The position numbers were made by a program, and so were the translations under genes. Shown in pieces: positions 1 to 9,500 of a DNA stretch of 21,672 bases. This DNA is from Isotricha intestinalis. Its lineage: Eukaryota > Ciliophora > Litostomatea > Vestibuliferida > Isotrichidae. Under the pieces are notes generated by a model. The model was given only the letters and a program-made list of their open reading frames with translations, was not told the origin of the DNA and searched no databases. The stretch is taken from positions 1-21,672 of the forward strand of contig JAJJLU010000711.1 in the NCBI GenBank assembly GCA_023807065.1, read 5' to 3'. How positions within the stretch are numbered: position 1 is the stretch's first letter; every line of letters starts with the position of its first letter.

Positions 1-129
1 AATATTAAATATAATTATTAAATATTTTTGTTTTATTTATTAGAAAAAATTGTAAAAATTAAAATAAAACATTATTTTCAATCAAACATAGGTAATATTA
101 TTTTAAAATTATTGTTTTAAGATTTTTTA

Positions 130-225
130 TTGTGAATTATTTATTTCACAAATAAATATTTTTTAAAATAAAAATATTTTTCGATTACTTGGGAATTTCA
201 TTATATTTTTAATTTAATTTCCCAA
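130..225. promoter_or_regulatory. Upstream region of the aspartyl-protease-like gene with two small inverted repeats
   Basis: The leader of the first gene contains two perfect 7-bp inverted repeats that stand out in near-pure A/T sequence. The first pairs TTGTGAA (130-136) with TTCACAA (145-151) across an 8-nt loop. The second pairs TTGGGAA (189-195) with TTCCCAA (219-225) across a 23-nt loop and ends 14 nt before the ATG. They could be protein-binding palindromes or RNA hairpins in the 5' UTR. The stems are short, and chance cannot be excluded. No TATA box can be singled out in this composition. Confidence 0.25.
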
Positions 226-239
226 AAATTATTTTATAA

Positions 240-1526
240 ATGAAAAGAATTCTTGTTTTTCTTTTCTTAATAAAAACCTCAATTTCAATAATAACAATTC
301 CCTTTACTAGAATATACAAAAATCCATTAAACTCATCAAATTTAATGAAAACTCTTTTATATAATGATTTACAAATAACAATAGAAATAGGAACTCCTTC
401 AGAAAAATATCCAGTATTAATAAAATTACAAGAATCACCTTTTTTTATTTTAAGCACTAATTACACAGGAAACAATATAAAAAAATACAATCCAAATTTA
501 TCATCATCATATATATCAACTAATAAAAAAGTAGAAGAATATAATCAACTTCATTGTATTGATTCATATTATATTAAAGATAATATTATTATAGGAAATG
601 AAAAAATAAAAATTGATAATTTTGAATTTATTTTATCTAATAAAATAGCTGTTAGTTCAAGTATATTAAGTGGAGAAATTGGATTAATTTTATATGCTCA
701 AGGAATTATTCAAAATACTAAATTTTTATATCAATTAAAAAATAGAAATAAAATAGAAAAAGAAGTTTTTTCTTTACAATATATTAATAATGAAACTGGA
801 TATTTAATAATTGGAGATTACCCACATAATTATGATAAGAATAATTATAAAGAAGATAATTTAATTTATGCTAGCGTTGGTTTACCTAAAGAAATTTCTC
901 AGTGGTCTTTTGTTATTGATAAAATTTATTCTAATGATATTTTAATTGAAAATAATAGTAATGTTAATTTAAATTATGAATTTGGCTTTATTGATGGAAG
1001 CAAAGATTATTATGAAAAAGTTTATTTAAGTTTTTTTCAAAAATATATTAATGATAATATCTGTAAAGAAATACAATTAAATGACTCTCTAAGTAGATTT
1101 TATATTGAATGTGATGATACTATTAATTATCGTAGTTTTCCTAAGTTGACTTTTAGTAATATGTTTTTAAAGTATAATTTTTCTTTTGATCATGAAGATT
1201 TATTTCTTAAATATAATAAAAAGGTATATTTTTTAATTGTGTTTAGATGGTTTAAGAGTAATAAATGGAATTTTGGTTATCCCTTTTTTAAAAAATATCA
1301 AATTTTTTTTGATGGTGATAGAAAAATTTTTGGGTTATATCTTAATGATATGAATAATAATAATATTAATAAATTTTCTCCTTGGATTTTAGTTTTTATT
1401 TTTGCTTTTTTATTCTTTTTAACTCTAATAATTTTATTTATTGCAATAAAAAAAATAAATAATAACAAAAGAAAAATAAGAGCAAATGAATTAGAAGATA
1501 ATTTTGTATATGTTCCTAAAGAATAA
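240..1526 (+). CDS. Membrane-anchored pepsin-family (A1) aspartyl protease-like protein, probably inactive
   Basis: The 428-aa product has an N-terminal signal peptide (about residues 1-18), a pepsin-like lumenal/extracellular domain (about 40-370), one C-terminal membrane span (about 381-402) and a short basic tail ending in NFVYVPKE. Family hallmarks seen are the IGTP strand (50-53), a GYLIIGDYPH segment (187-196), a C-lobe cysteine pair C275/C291 spaced like the pepsin disulfide, and the closing WNFGYPFFKKYQIFFD segment (343-358) that matches the W-x-LG-x-x-FL-x-x-Y end of pepsins. The N-lobe catalytic DTGS is replaced by KLQE (62-65). The C-lobe DTG aligns with I251-D252-G253, so the aspartate is absent or displaced by one residue. 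The expected role is therefore binding or scaffolding on the surface or in endosomes rather than proteolysis, unless a nearby Asp substitutes. The ATG at 240 is chosen because it gives a good signal peptide and has the A-rich leader seen in the neighbours. Confidence is high that it is a gene and good for the family; inactivity is inferred. Confidence 0.8.
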   Translation: MKRILVFLFLIKTSISIITIPFTRIYKNPLNSSNLMKTLLYNDLQITIEIGTPSEKYPVLIKLQESPFFILSTNYTGNNIKKYNPNLSSSYISTNKKVEEYNQLHCIDSYYIKDNIIIGNEKIKIDNFEFILSNKIAVSSSILSGEIGLILYAQGIIQNTKFLYQLKNRNKIEKEVFSLQYINNETGYLIIGDYPHNYDKNNYKEDNLIYASVGLPKEISQWSFVIDKIYSNDILIENNSNVNLNYEFGFIDGSKDYYEKVYLSFFQKYINDNICKEIQLNDSLSRFYIECDDTINYRSFPKLTFSNMFLKYNFSFDHEDLFLKYNKKVYFLIVFRWFKSNKWNFGYPFFKKYQIFFDGDRKIFGLYLNDMNNNNINKFSPWILVFIFAFLFFLTLIILFIAIKKINNNKRKIRANELEDNFVYVPKE

Positions 1527-2320
1527 AAAACATAATAAAAACAAATAAAATAAAACATAATTATTAATAAAATAATTATTTAATATACATTTATGTTTTT
1601 TTCACATATATAAATTAAAACATCTATAGAGCAAATAATAATAACATTTCTCCTATCTAGTCCTTTATAAGAAATGGAAACAAAATCTTTAAAAAATTTC
1701 AATTTTTACCAAAGTTCAATAATTAATTATTTGTACAACCCAAATAAATATTTACTTATATTTTAACTAAATTTTCCACTAATAATATACATAATATTAA
1801 GCATTATTTTGAAATTTTTTTAACTTCTTTTGAATTATTATTATTTTTTTATAATAATATTAATTATAATATTTTCATTTTTCTACTATTTTAATTAGTA
1901 TTTTTTTTCTTTTTAATGGTTATTATTATTTTAAGTGATATATTCGTGAATTATTTTGTTCTTCAGATGATAAAAATTTGTATATAATATTTTTTAAGTG
2001 GAATAAAAAATGGAAAAGAATTAACTTTTATGAGTAGAAATATCCTAGAACCTGTTAAAAATATTGTAATTTGAATATTTTTTTATTGCCTTTCAACAAA
2101 GAAAAATCAAGAGAAAACTTTCCTTTTATTCAATTATTTGAATTTATAATTCTTTTTTCAACCTTCTACCATTTTATTGATTTAAAATAATTTATTAGAT
2201 TATAATAAAATTAATAAATTACTTTAAGTAATTTTTTCAGTAAATTTTTGATTTTTTTTTGAATATATATTTTTAAAAATTGTTTTTAATAAATAAATAA
2301 AATTTTAATATACTATTTTT
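1527..2320. other. Intergenic spacer between convergent genes, with coding-like remnants
   Basis: This 794-bp spacer lies between the 3' ends of a plus-strand and a minus-strand gene, so it should contain both 3' UTRs and polyadenylation sites. No intact gene, tRNA-like T-loop or repeat was seen. The one notable part is a plus-strand frame from about 1867 to 2190 that is unusually open for this composition (separate entry). Confidence 0.5.
1867..2190 (+). pseudogene. Possible decayed coding fragment
   Basis: One plus-strand frame reads about 108 codons to a TAA at 2188-2190 with only three internal stops (TGA 1936, TAG 2035, TAA 2056). Open runs of about 23, 32 and 43 codons are long for sequence this AT-rich, where a stop is expected roughly every nine to ten codons. 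The translation is varied rather than homopolymeric: it has several Trp and Cys residues, an IRELFCSSDDKN run, and a Pro/Arg/Glu-bearing last segment. A stretch NLYIIFFKWNKKW loosely recalls VYFLIVFRWFKSNKW near the end of the preceding gene, so a dead partial copy is conceivable. It may simply be 3' UTR. Confidence 0.2.
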
Positions 2321-5241
2321 TTAAATATTATTTTCAGTTGTAAAATTTTCTTCTGGAAAGAAAAAGGATATACATTTGTTTTTTAAAATTTCAATTTCTG
2401 ATAAAACTTCTTTTTCTCCTAAAGTTATTTCATTTTTTAAAATAAATCCTTGAATATATTTAATATTTGAAATAAATAACTTTGGTTTAGATTTTATAAT
2501 AATATACATTTTTAAATTAATAATATCTTCATTTGAAAAACTTTTTATATATTGATTTACAATTTTATGAATAAAATTATCAAAATTAATAAATAATTTA
2601 AATTTTCTAAAAGCACATTTTTCAATTTCTAAATTTTGAATATAACAAAAACCTTCTTCTAAAAAATCATCATTTAAAATATTATTAATATTATTAATTA
2701 AATCATTTAATTTAATACCAGAATTTTTTTGGCAATTTTCTTCAAATTTTTTATCTTCTTCTGTTTCTTCTTCAGGAAAAATTTTATTATAAATTAAATT
2801 CATTAAATAAGAAATAATATTATTTAAAGATTTAGAGTTATCATTTTCTTTAATGAACAATTTCATTAAATCTTTTAAAGCTTTAATTAAATAATTTAAA
2901 GTTTGAGATAATTTATTTTCTTCTATTATAACTGAAATATCTTGATTCATAAATTTATAATCTGGTAATTCATTAATTATATCTTTAAATTTAATAATAT
3001 GATTTAATATAATATTATAAGTTTGTTCATTTTTATTATTTTGAGGAGTTAAAGGAGAATTATTTGAACGAATGTTATCTGAAGTTATATCATTTAAAAT
3101 TCTTTGTGATAAAAATAATTCTTTATATTCAATTAAATGTTTATTATAACTTTCCATTAATTTTCTATTTATTAATATAGAAGTATAAGCTTCTTTTAAT
3201 TTAGAAATTTTATTTATTTTATATTTTTCAATTGAATCATATATTTCATCTTTAAAATTATTTAATTCTTTATCTAAATGTTCTATTTCTTCATTAGATA
3301 AAGAATTAATTTGTTCTTTTAAATTATATAAATTTAAATATATTGATTTATAATTTGTTTTAAAATAAATTCTGTTTTTAACATGATAGAAAAGATTATT
3401 TATAAAAGAAATTAAATTATCATTATTTCCCTTAGGAAAACTTATTTGATTTAAAGATTCAATAGAATATAAAATTGATGATATTAAATTAATTATATTA
3501 TTATTATTTTTCATAAAATACTCTTTGGTTTGTGGAATTCTTAATAATTCAATATTATTTGTAATAAAAATACTTTTTTTTTGATATTTTTTATTATTTT
3601 TAATCAAATTTTCAATAAAAGATAAATATTGTTCAGAACTGATTTTATGTAATAAGGAAATAAATAAATTTCTTCTTTTTAATAAATTATTAGGTAAATT
3701 TTTATTGTTTAATATTTTAATAATATTTTCATTAGTGACAATTTTATGAAATAAAATATAAAAATCTTGAATTGAAAAACAAAAAGAAGAATAAGGATTA
3801 TTATTTTCACTTTTATCTTCATTAATAATATTATCTAAACTTTCAGGTAATGGAATATTAACTAATTTTTCAATAAATAAAAAACATTTTTTTGAAACAT
3901 TTTCAACAATTATTTTATTTAAAGGAATATTTTCTTTATATTTATCATTAGTATATAATTTATTATTAATCATAGATAATAAAATATCAAAAATACATTT
4001 TATATTATGTTTAGTTTCTTTAGTAATGTAATCTTCACTTATTCCTTCAAATTCACTTTGAGTAAAAAAGGGTTTAACAACTATAATGAAAATAAAATAA
4101 CCAATGAATTCAAATAAACTTATTGAAGAAATATATGGTGATTGTTTAATTAATAAAATAGATAACATAATACAAATACTAATTAAATATTGTGGTATTA
4201 TTGATATATTATTTAATAATGTATCAAAAAATAAATTTAAGATATATATTATATCTTTTAATATTGAAATATATTCTTCTATTATTTCATATGGTTTATC
4301 TTTTTGAAATATTTCAGTTAATAAAGGTTTATTTGAAAATAGATTTGCATTATTTTCTTTATTCTTTTTTTGAATATAATTCATTTGTTTTTTTAAAAAA
4401 CCTTTTTCTTTGTCATTATTATTTTTATTATATAATTTTTCTAAATTAATTTCTTGGAAAAAATCCATATATGATAAATTAATGTTATTTAAATAAATAA
4501 TTTTTTTTTCTCTTTTTAACAATTGAGGTCCTTTATTTATAATATATATTTTTTTACTTATTTTTTTATCAATTGAATTTATTCTTAAATCCCATTCTCT
4601 ATAACTTTTAAATTGAATAGTTTGAATAACTTTATGAAATATTTTTTTAAAATTAACTTTTATTTCTTTTCTCAAAAATAATTTCTTTAAAATACAACCT
4701 GAGAGAGTTTGTTTAAAAAAATTAGCAACTTCTTTTTTATTAAAATATTTAAAAATATCATTTTTTAAAAGATTCCAAATTAATAATAAGAAATTTGATT
4801 CTGTTTCTTGTGAATAAGGATTATCATAAAAATAATCTATTATAAAAGAAGATATTTTTTCTTTTTCTTTTATATTTTCAGAAAATAAATTTAATATAAT
4901 TTCATTATCATCTCTTAATAAAGACATAAATTTTTTTATATCATAAATTATTTCATTATTTATTTTTTCATTAGAATCATAAAATTCTAATTTTTCTTCT
5001 GATTTTTTAGTTAAGTAATTATATATTTCTTTTGAAGATAATTTATTTTTATAAAAAGAATTACTTTCTTTGTTTATATCTGTTATTATTTTATCGTACA
5101 TAAAACCAACTATTTTTTATTTTTATATTTTTTAATTTAAAATTTGTTCTTACTAGAATTTCTTATTATTGATTCTTCTTTTATAAAATTTTGAAGAATT
5201 TCCATTTTTTTCGAAAAATTTTTTAAATTTGAATCTGTCAT
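2321..5241 (-). CDS. Divergent IQGAP-type RasGAP-domain protein (spliced, 958 aa)
   Basis: The gene is read as two exons, 5241-5154 and 5109-2321, joined across a 44-nt intron; the second exon alone gives 926 aa from an ATG at 5101. The first exon adds 32 residues in frame, and its ATG has the A-rich leader typical here, while the ATG at 5101 is preceded by TTTT. An all-helical region at about residues 130-425 resembles the IQGAP/RasGAP domain: a SNFLLLIWNLLKNDI helix, a FKKIFHKVIQ helix, then FFDTLLNNISIIPQYL followed by an FIGYFIFIIVVKPFF segment aligning with the IGNLLYYRYMNPAI-type motif. A hydrophobic/acidic C-terminal third (about 720-920) could be the RasGAP C-terminal domain. The Arg of the FLR/YYR motif is replaced by Ile, and no clear arginine finger is seen (a Lys lies near its place), so a small-GTPase-binding scaffold is likelier than an active GAP. 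No calponin-homology or IQ segment was recognised. Identification rests on pattern similarity only. Confidence 0.55.
5110..5153 (-). other. Predicted 44-nt spliceosomal intron
   Basis: On the minus strand the segment starts GTAAGAACA and ends AAAATAG, and is almost pure A/T in between. Removing it joins ...AATTCTA to TTGGTTTT and keeps frame (codon ATT spans the junction), linking an open 29-codon 5' exon to the long downstream frame. Unspliced, the first exon runs into an in-frame TAA inside the intron. GTAAG and TAG are strong consensus ends, and the size fits the very short introns of many protists. Confidence 0.65.
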
Positions 5242-6541
5242 TTTTATAATAATAATATTATTATTTATTAATTTGGATAAAATATTAAAAAAAATAAAAT
5301 AACTAATTCTTAAAATGCTTAATTAATTATAAATTTTTTATTCAAAATATAAAGATTAATGAAATTATTGTATATATAAGTTGATTATTATGTGGAGTTT
5401 GAATTAATTTAATTAAATTTCTTTATTAATAAATTAATTAGCATCTAATGGTTTATATTTGATTTTTCTGTGAATTTTTCTTACCCCAAAAGGCATTAAC
5501 ATAAAAAATAAAATTAGAAATATAAATATTTTGAACTTCTTTTATAAAGTATTATTGATTTTTTTCAATGAACTTCTTTAAATTGGTGATTTTTTTTATT
5601 AAATTTTTTATAAGATTCATATTTTATAATTTCTTTTCTTTAAATTATTTTTTATTGTTGTTATTCTTTATTTTTGAAATTTTCATGATAATTTCTTCTT
5701 TTTTTTCAATTCTTTTGATGAATTGTTTGTGCTATTTGATTTGTTCAGTAAATGTTTTAAATTTTTCAATTTTGTTTTTTTTTATTTTTCTGCTTTAACT
5801 AATAAAGGTATGAAGAGAATTTAAAATAAAAATCCTTTTTTTATTTTTTTTATTTTTTGAATAATAATTATAAATTTAATTATTTTTCTTTTGACAAAAT
5901 ATTTAAAGAAGGAATTTTCTAGGATTTTTTTAAATATTTTTTACTGTAATTTTTGGATTTTTAAAAAGATTATTTTGTTTATTGAAATTAATTTATTTTT
6001 TAACTTTTGGGTTTTTAATTTTTAAATACAATTTCTCAATATTGAAATGGAGAATTAATAGTTAATTTATTTATTATTAAAAAAGTTTATAAATAAATTA
6101 TCAAAAATAATTTATTTTTTATTTTAAGTTCCTTTAAATTAATTTTAAATTAAATATAATTTCAAATTTACTTTAAATTAATAATATATTACTCAATTAA
6201 AAGATTTTTTAAATGAATAAAATATTTATTCTATTCAAATATACTTAAATTCATGAAAATAAAAATGATTGAATACAAAAATCCTTTATTCTATTTGAAA
6301 TTAATAATTTCATAAAAAATTAAAAAATTATATAATTATAAAACATAATAATATCTATCATTTATTTTTATTTATTTTATATTAAAAAAAAACAAACATG
6401 TTTTTAAGATAATAAATAAGAAATTATTATATAATAATTTATTTGAATAATATACATATGAAAAATCTAAAAATTAAATATTATTTAAAATATTATATTT
6501 ACAATTAAGAAACAAAAATAATAAATCAAAAAATATCAAAA
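5242..6541. other. 1.3-kb spacer between divergent genes
   Basis: This is the longest gap in the window and must hold the promoters of the RasGAP-like (minus) and TmcB-like (plus) genes. The right half (about 6060-6541) is plain A/T sequence with no clear motif. The left half (about 5400-5870) is T-rich on the plus strand, hence A-rich on the minus strand like the coding strands of neighbouring genes, and holds coding-like pieces (separate entry). No tRNA, rRNA or repeat was seen. Confidence 0.5.
5434..5870 (-). pseudogene. Possible gene relic or unresolved multi-exon gene with a C-terminal membrane segment
   Basis: The 3'-most piece (5541-5434) is open for 35 codons and reads as a hydrophobic stretch (IFIFLILFFMLMPFG) followed by a basic tail ending KIKYKPLDAN and TAA, like the end of a small membrane protein. 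Further upstream on the same strand, in another frame, come charged open runs including KIEKFKTFTEQIK and HKQFIKRIEKKEEIIMKISK (about 5800-5660), separated by single stops. A GTAAGA at 5485-5480 matches the donor of the predicted intron next door, and an AG 40 nt on could end an alternative intron, so the last exon is ambiguous. I could not connect the parts into one frame; a decayed gene is as likely as a spliced one. Confidence 0.22.
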
Positions 6542-9500
6542 ATGTCAAAAGTAAATCAATTTGAAAAAATATTTATAATGATAGAAACAAGTATTCCAAA
6601 AAATAATATATTAAATGGTTTAATGATGTTTATTAGAATAATTCCTCTTTTTTTAATAACACATGATTGGAATATTCACTATAAATATAGTATATCATAT
6701 TATATTTCACTCACAACTTTTTTACCTTTAATACATAAAACTAATGCTCAATTATTTTCTTTAGGTTTTATATTAATATTATTTATTTATTCAATAATTA
6801 ATATTATCATTTATGTTAAATTTTATAAACAATTAATTGATTTTAATAAAATATCAAATCCTTTATTTTTCAAATTGGGAATTAAAATTATGTATTATAT
6901 AAATTTTATTTTTTCTCCTTATATTTTTATGTTTTGTGTTGAAAATTATTTTTGTGAACCAATTTATGATGAAACAGTAAATTATAAGTTAATAAAAGCA
7001 CATAATAATAATTGTAGAGATATAAAGAATATACTCATTTTAATTATTCAATCTTATTTAATTTTATATTGTTCATTGTTAAATATATTATTTTCTTGTA
7101 TAACTCCTAAACCTTGTTCTTTATCTTCTTCTCTAATTATTACAAAATTAAATGAAATTAAATTTAAATTAGTTTATTTTCCTTTTTTTCAAATTATTTT
7201 AGTTTTTGATTATTATCTTCCTTTAAAAATATGTGTTATAATTAAAGGCGTTGTTAGAATGTTATATATTTATTATTTTTTTAACCTCATTTTAAATGAG
7301 AATAAAAATTTTTATACTAATTTTTATTTTAGATTAAGTATTCTTTATATTGATTCAATGTGTTTTTTTTCTTGTATTATAGAATATTTTTTTTTATTTG
7401 ATTATAAAAATCATTTCGAATATTTACAAAAAAATGGAACAATAATAATATTTAAATTATTAATAGAAGTAATTTTATCTTTTATATTAATTCTTAATTT
7501 TTTATTTAATGAAAAAAGAGTAACAATGAAAGTATTTAATGGAATAATTTCTCAGGAAAATTCATATGAATTATTCAATAAAATATTTTTTATTTTTTAT
7601 CATCCTGAAAAAACATTTGGAACAGATATTTTATATGAAATAATTGAAAATTTTGATAATGAATTTAAAATTCATATATTAGAAAAAAAATGTAATAATT
7701 ATCCAGGAATTAGATGTTATTGTTCTAATTGCTCTTATCAAGATTTTATTAATCAATCAGAAAATTTTTTAAATGTTGTAAATGATATTAGAAATGGAAT
7801 AAAATATGATAATAAAATATTAAAAAATGAATTTCCAATTATATATAAATATATTGAAAATTTAATTAAAATTCAATTAATTCAAAATAAATCTTATTCT
7901 AAAAATGAATTCTATTATTTGGTACTTGTTTTTTTTTATATCATGTTTGATAAAAATTATAATAAAGGTTTATTTTATTTAGAAGAATTTTCAACAACGA
8001 AATTATATAAAACTCATACATTAATTCAATTACAATGTAAAATAATAAAACTTGAAATTTTCGAAGATTATCAAAAAAATTTAATTGGTTCACCGGATAA
8101 ATCAAACAAAGACAATTATGAAACTTCTTTTAAAGAAATATATAAAATTTATTCTAAAGTTTCAGAAGTGGTTTTTGTTGAGAATAATCTTTCAGAAGTT
8201 ATAAAGATTTATATTAAATTATTAAAGTATTTAAAAGAAAAAGATTGTTCTTTACCTCAATTTATAAAATTAATAAAATCATTTAATAAATCAATGAAAA
8301 AGATGAATAAAACTTTATTAAATTTATTTTTAAAAAATATTACTTCATCATATCATTTATGTGCTAAATTAAGTTTATTTTATTCTTTTTTTTATTCAGA
8401 AATGCCAAAAAATATTAATAAATGTTTTAAAAATATTTTCGAAATTACTTGTAAAGTTGAAAATTATTCTACTATAATATTAGATATATCAATAGAAAAA
8501 AAAAATTGGGAATTTATATTTAAATATCTTTCTGATAAATTATGCTTTGATTTAGAATATAATTTAGATTTTTTAAAAAATAAATTATTTATTGATTTTA
8601 ATCCTGAAAATTTAAGAAAATGTTATAATTATAATATTATTGAAAAAATAAGGTTAGGAAATCATAAAATTGTTTTGAAAGAAATTATATTTATTAATAA
8701 AAAAAATCATGCAATTTTATATGATTTAATTGGAATTGTTGTTTTTAAAGGAGATAAGTTACAATTATTTTTTAAAGGTTATCCTTATAAATTTACATAT
8801 AAAATTGATAATAGAGAATATAGTAAAAAAATTAATTATGAAAATAAAGAAGAATGTTATGTATTTTTAAATAAAAAAGGAAAAATTTTTGCAATAAGTA
8901 GGTTATTTGAAAAATATTTTTGTTTAACTTTACATTCAATAAGAAAATATAAATTAAATTTATTTAAAGATATATTAAAAATTGAATATATGGAAAATAA
9001 AAAAATAATAAAAAAAAATTTAGCTCAGGTATTTGATAATATATCTTTTTTAAGTTATAATTTAATGCAAAATTCTTCAAATGAAGAATTTTCAAATATA
9101 TATAAAAAAATAAAAGATCTTCAAAAAGTAGTTTCAGAAAAAATAAATTCTAATTTATTATGTTTTATAGAAAAAAGAGAATTAGATAAAAATAAAAAAG
9201 AAACAAAAAATTATTTTTTTGTTTGTTTTTATATTGAATTTAATAAAGAATTATTTCCTTTTGAATCTTTTTTTGGAAAAAATTTAAATCCTTATTTAAT
9301 ATTTCCTTCAAAAGCAAAAATAGGAGATTATATTTCAACAACTAAAAAAGCTAAAAAACAACCTTTACAAAAATTTGAAATAAATCATAATCAAAACGAA
9401 GTTTTAATTAAGATTCGTCAAATTCAAATTTTAACAATTAAACAATTATTGTTAAAATATAATATAAAAATAAATGAAAGTTTAAATTTAAATGAAAAAG

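Noticed and set aside
1..239. Left edge as a second telomere
   Set aside because: The first bases are plain A/T sequence with no CCCCAAT/AATCCCC units, so the window or contig starts inside the chromosome.
2321..5241. Assignment as a U-box/Ufd2-type ubiquitin ligase, considered because of the long helical, Ile-rich chain
   Set aside because: No U-box is present at the C-terminus, and the IQGAP/RasGAP helix pattern fits better.
5461..5500. CCCCAAAA at about 5483 as an internal telomere remnant
   Set aside because: It is a single C4A4 run, does not match the AATCCCC unit and is not repeated.
5568..5798. Plus-strand 76-codon frame rich in Phe/Leu/Ile
   Set aside because: It is composed almost wholly of TTT/ATT/CTT codons as expected from a T-rich spacer; the opposite strand shows better coding character.
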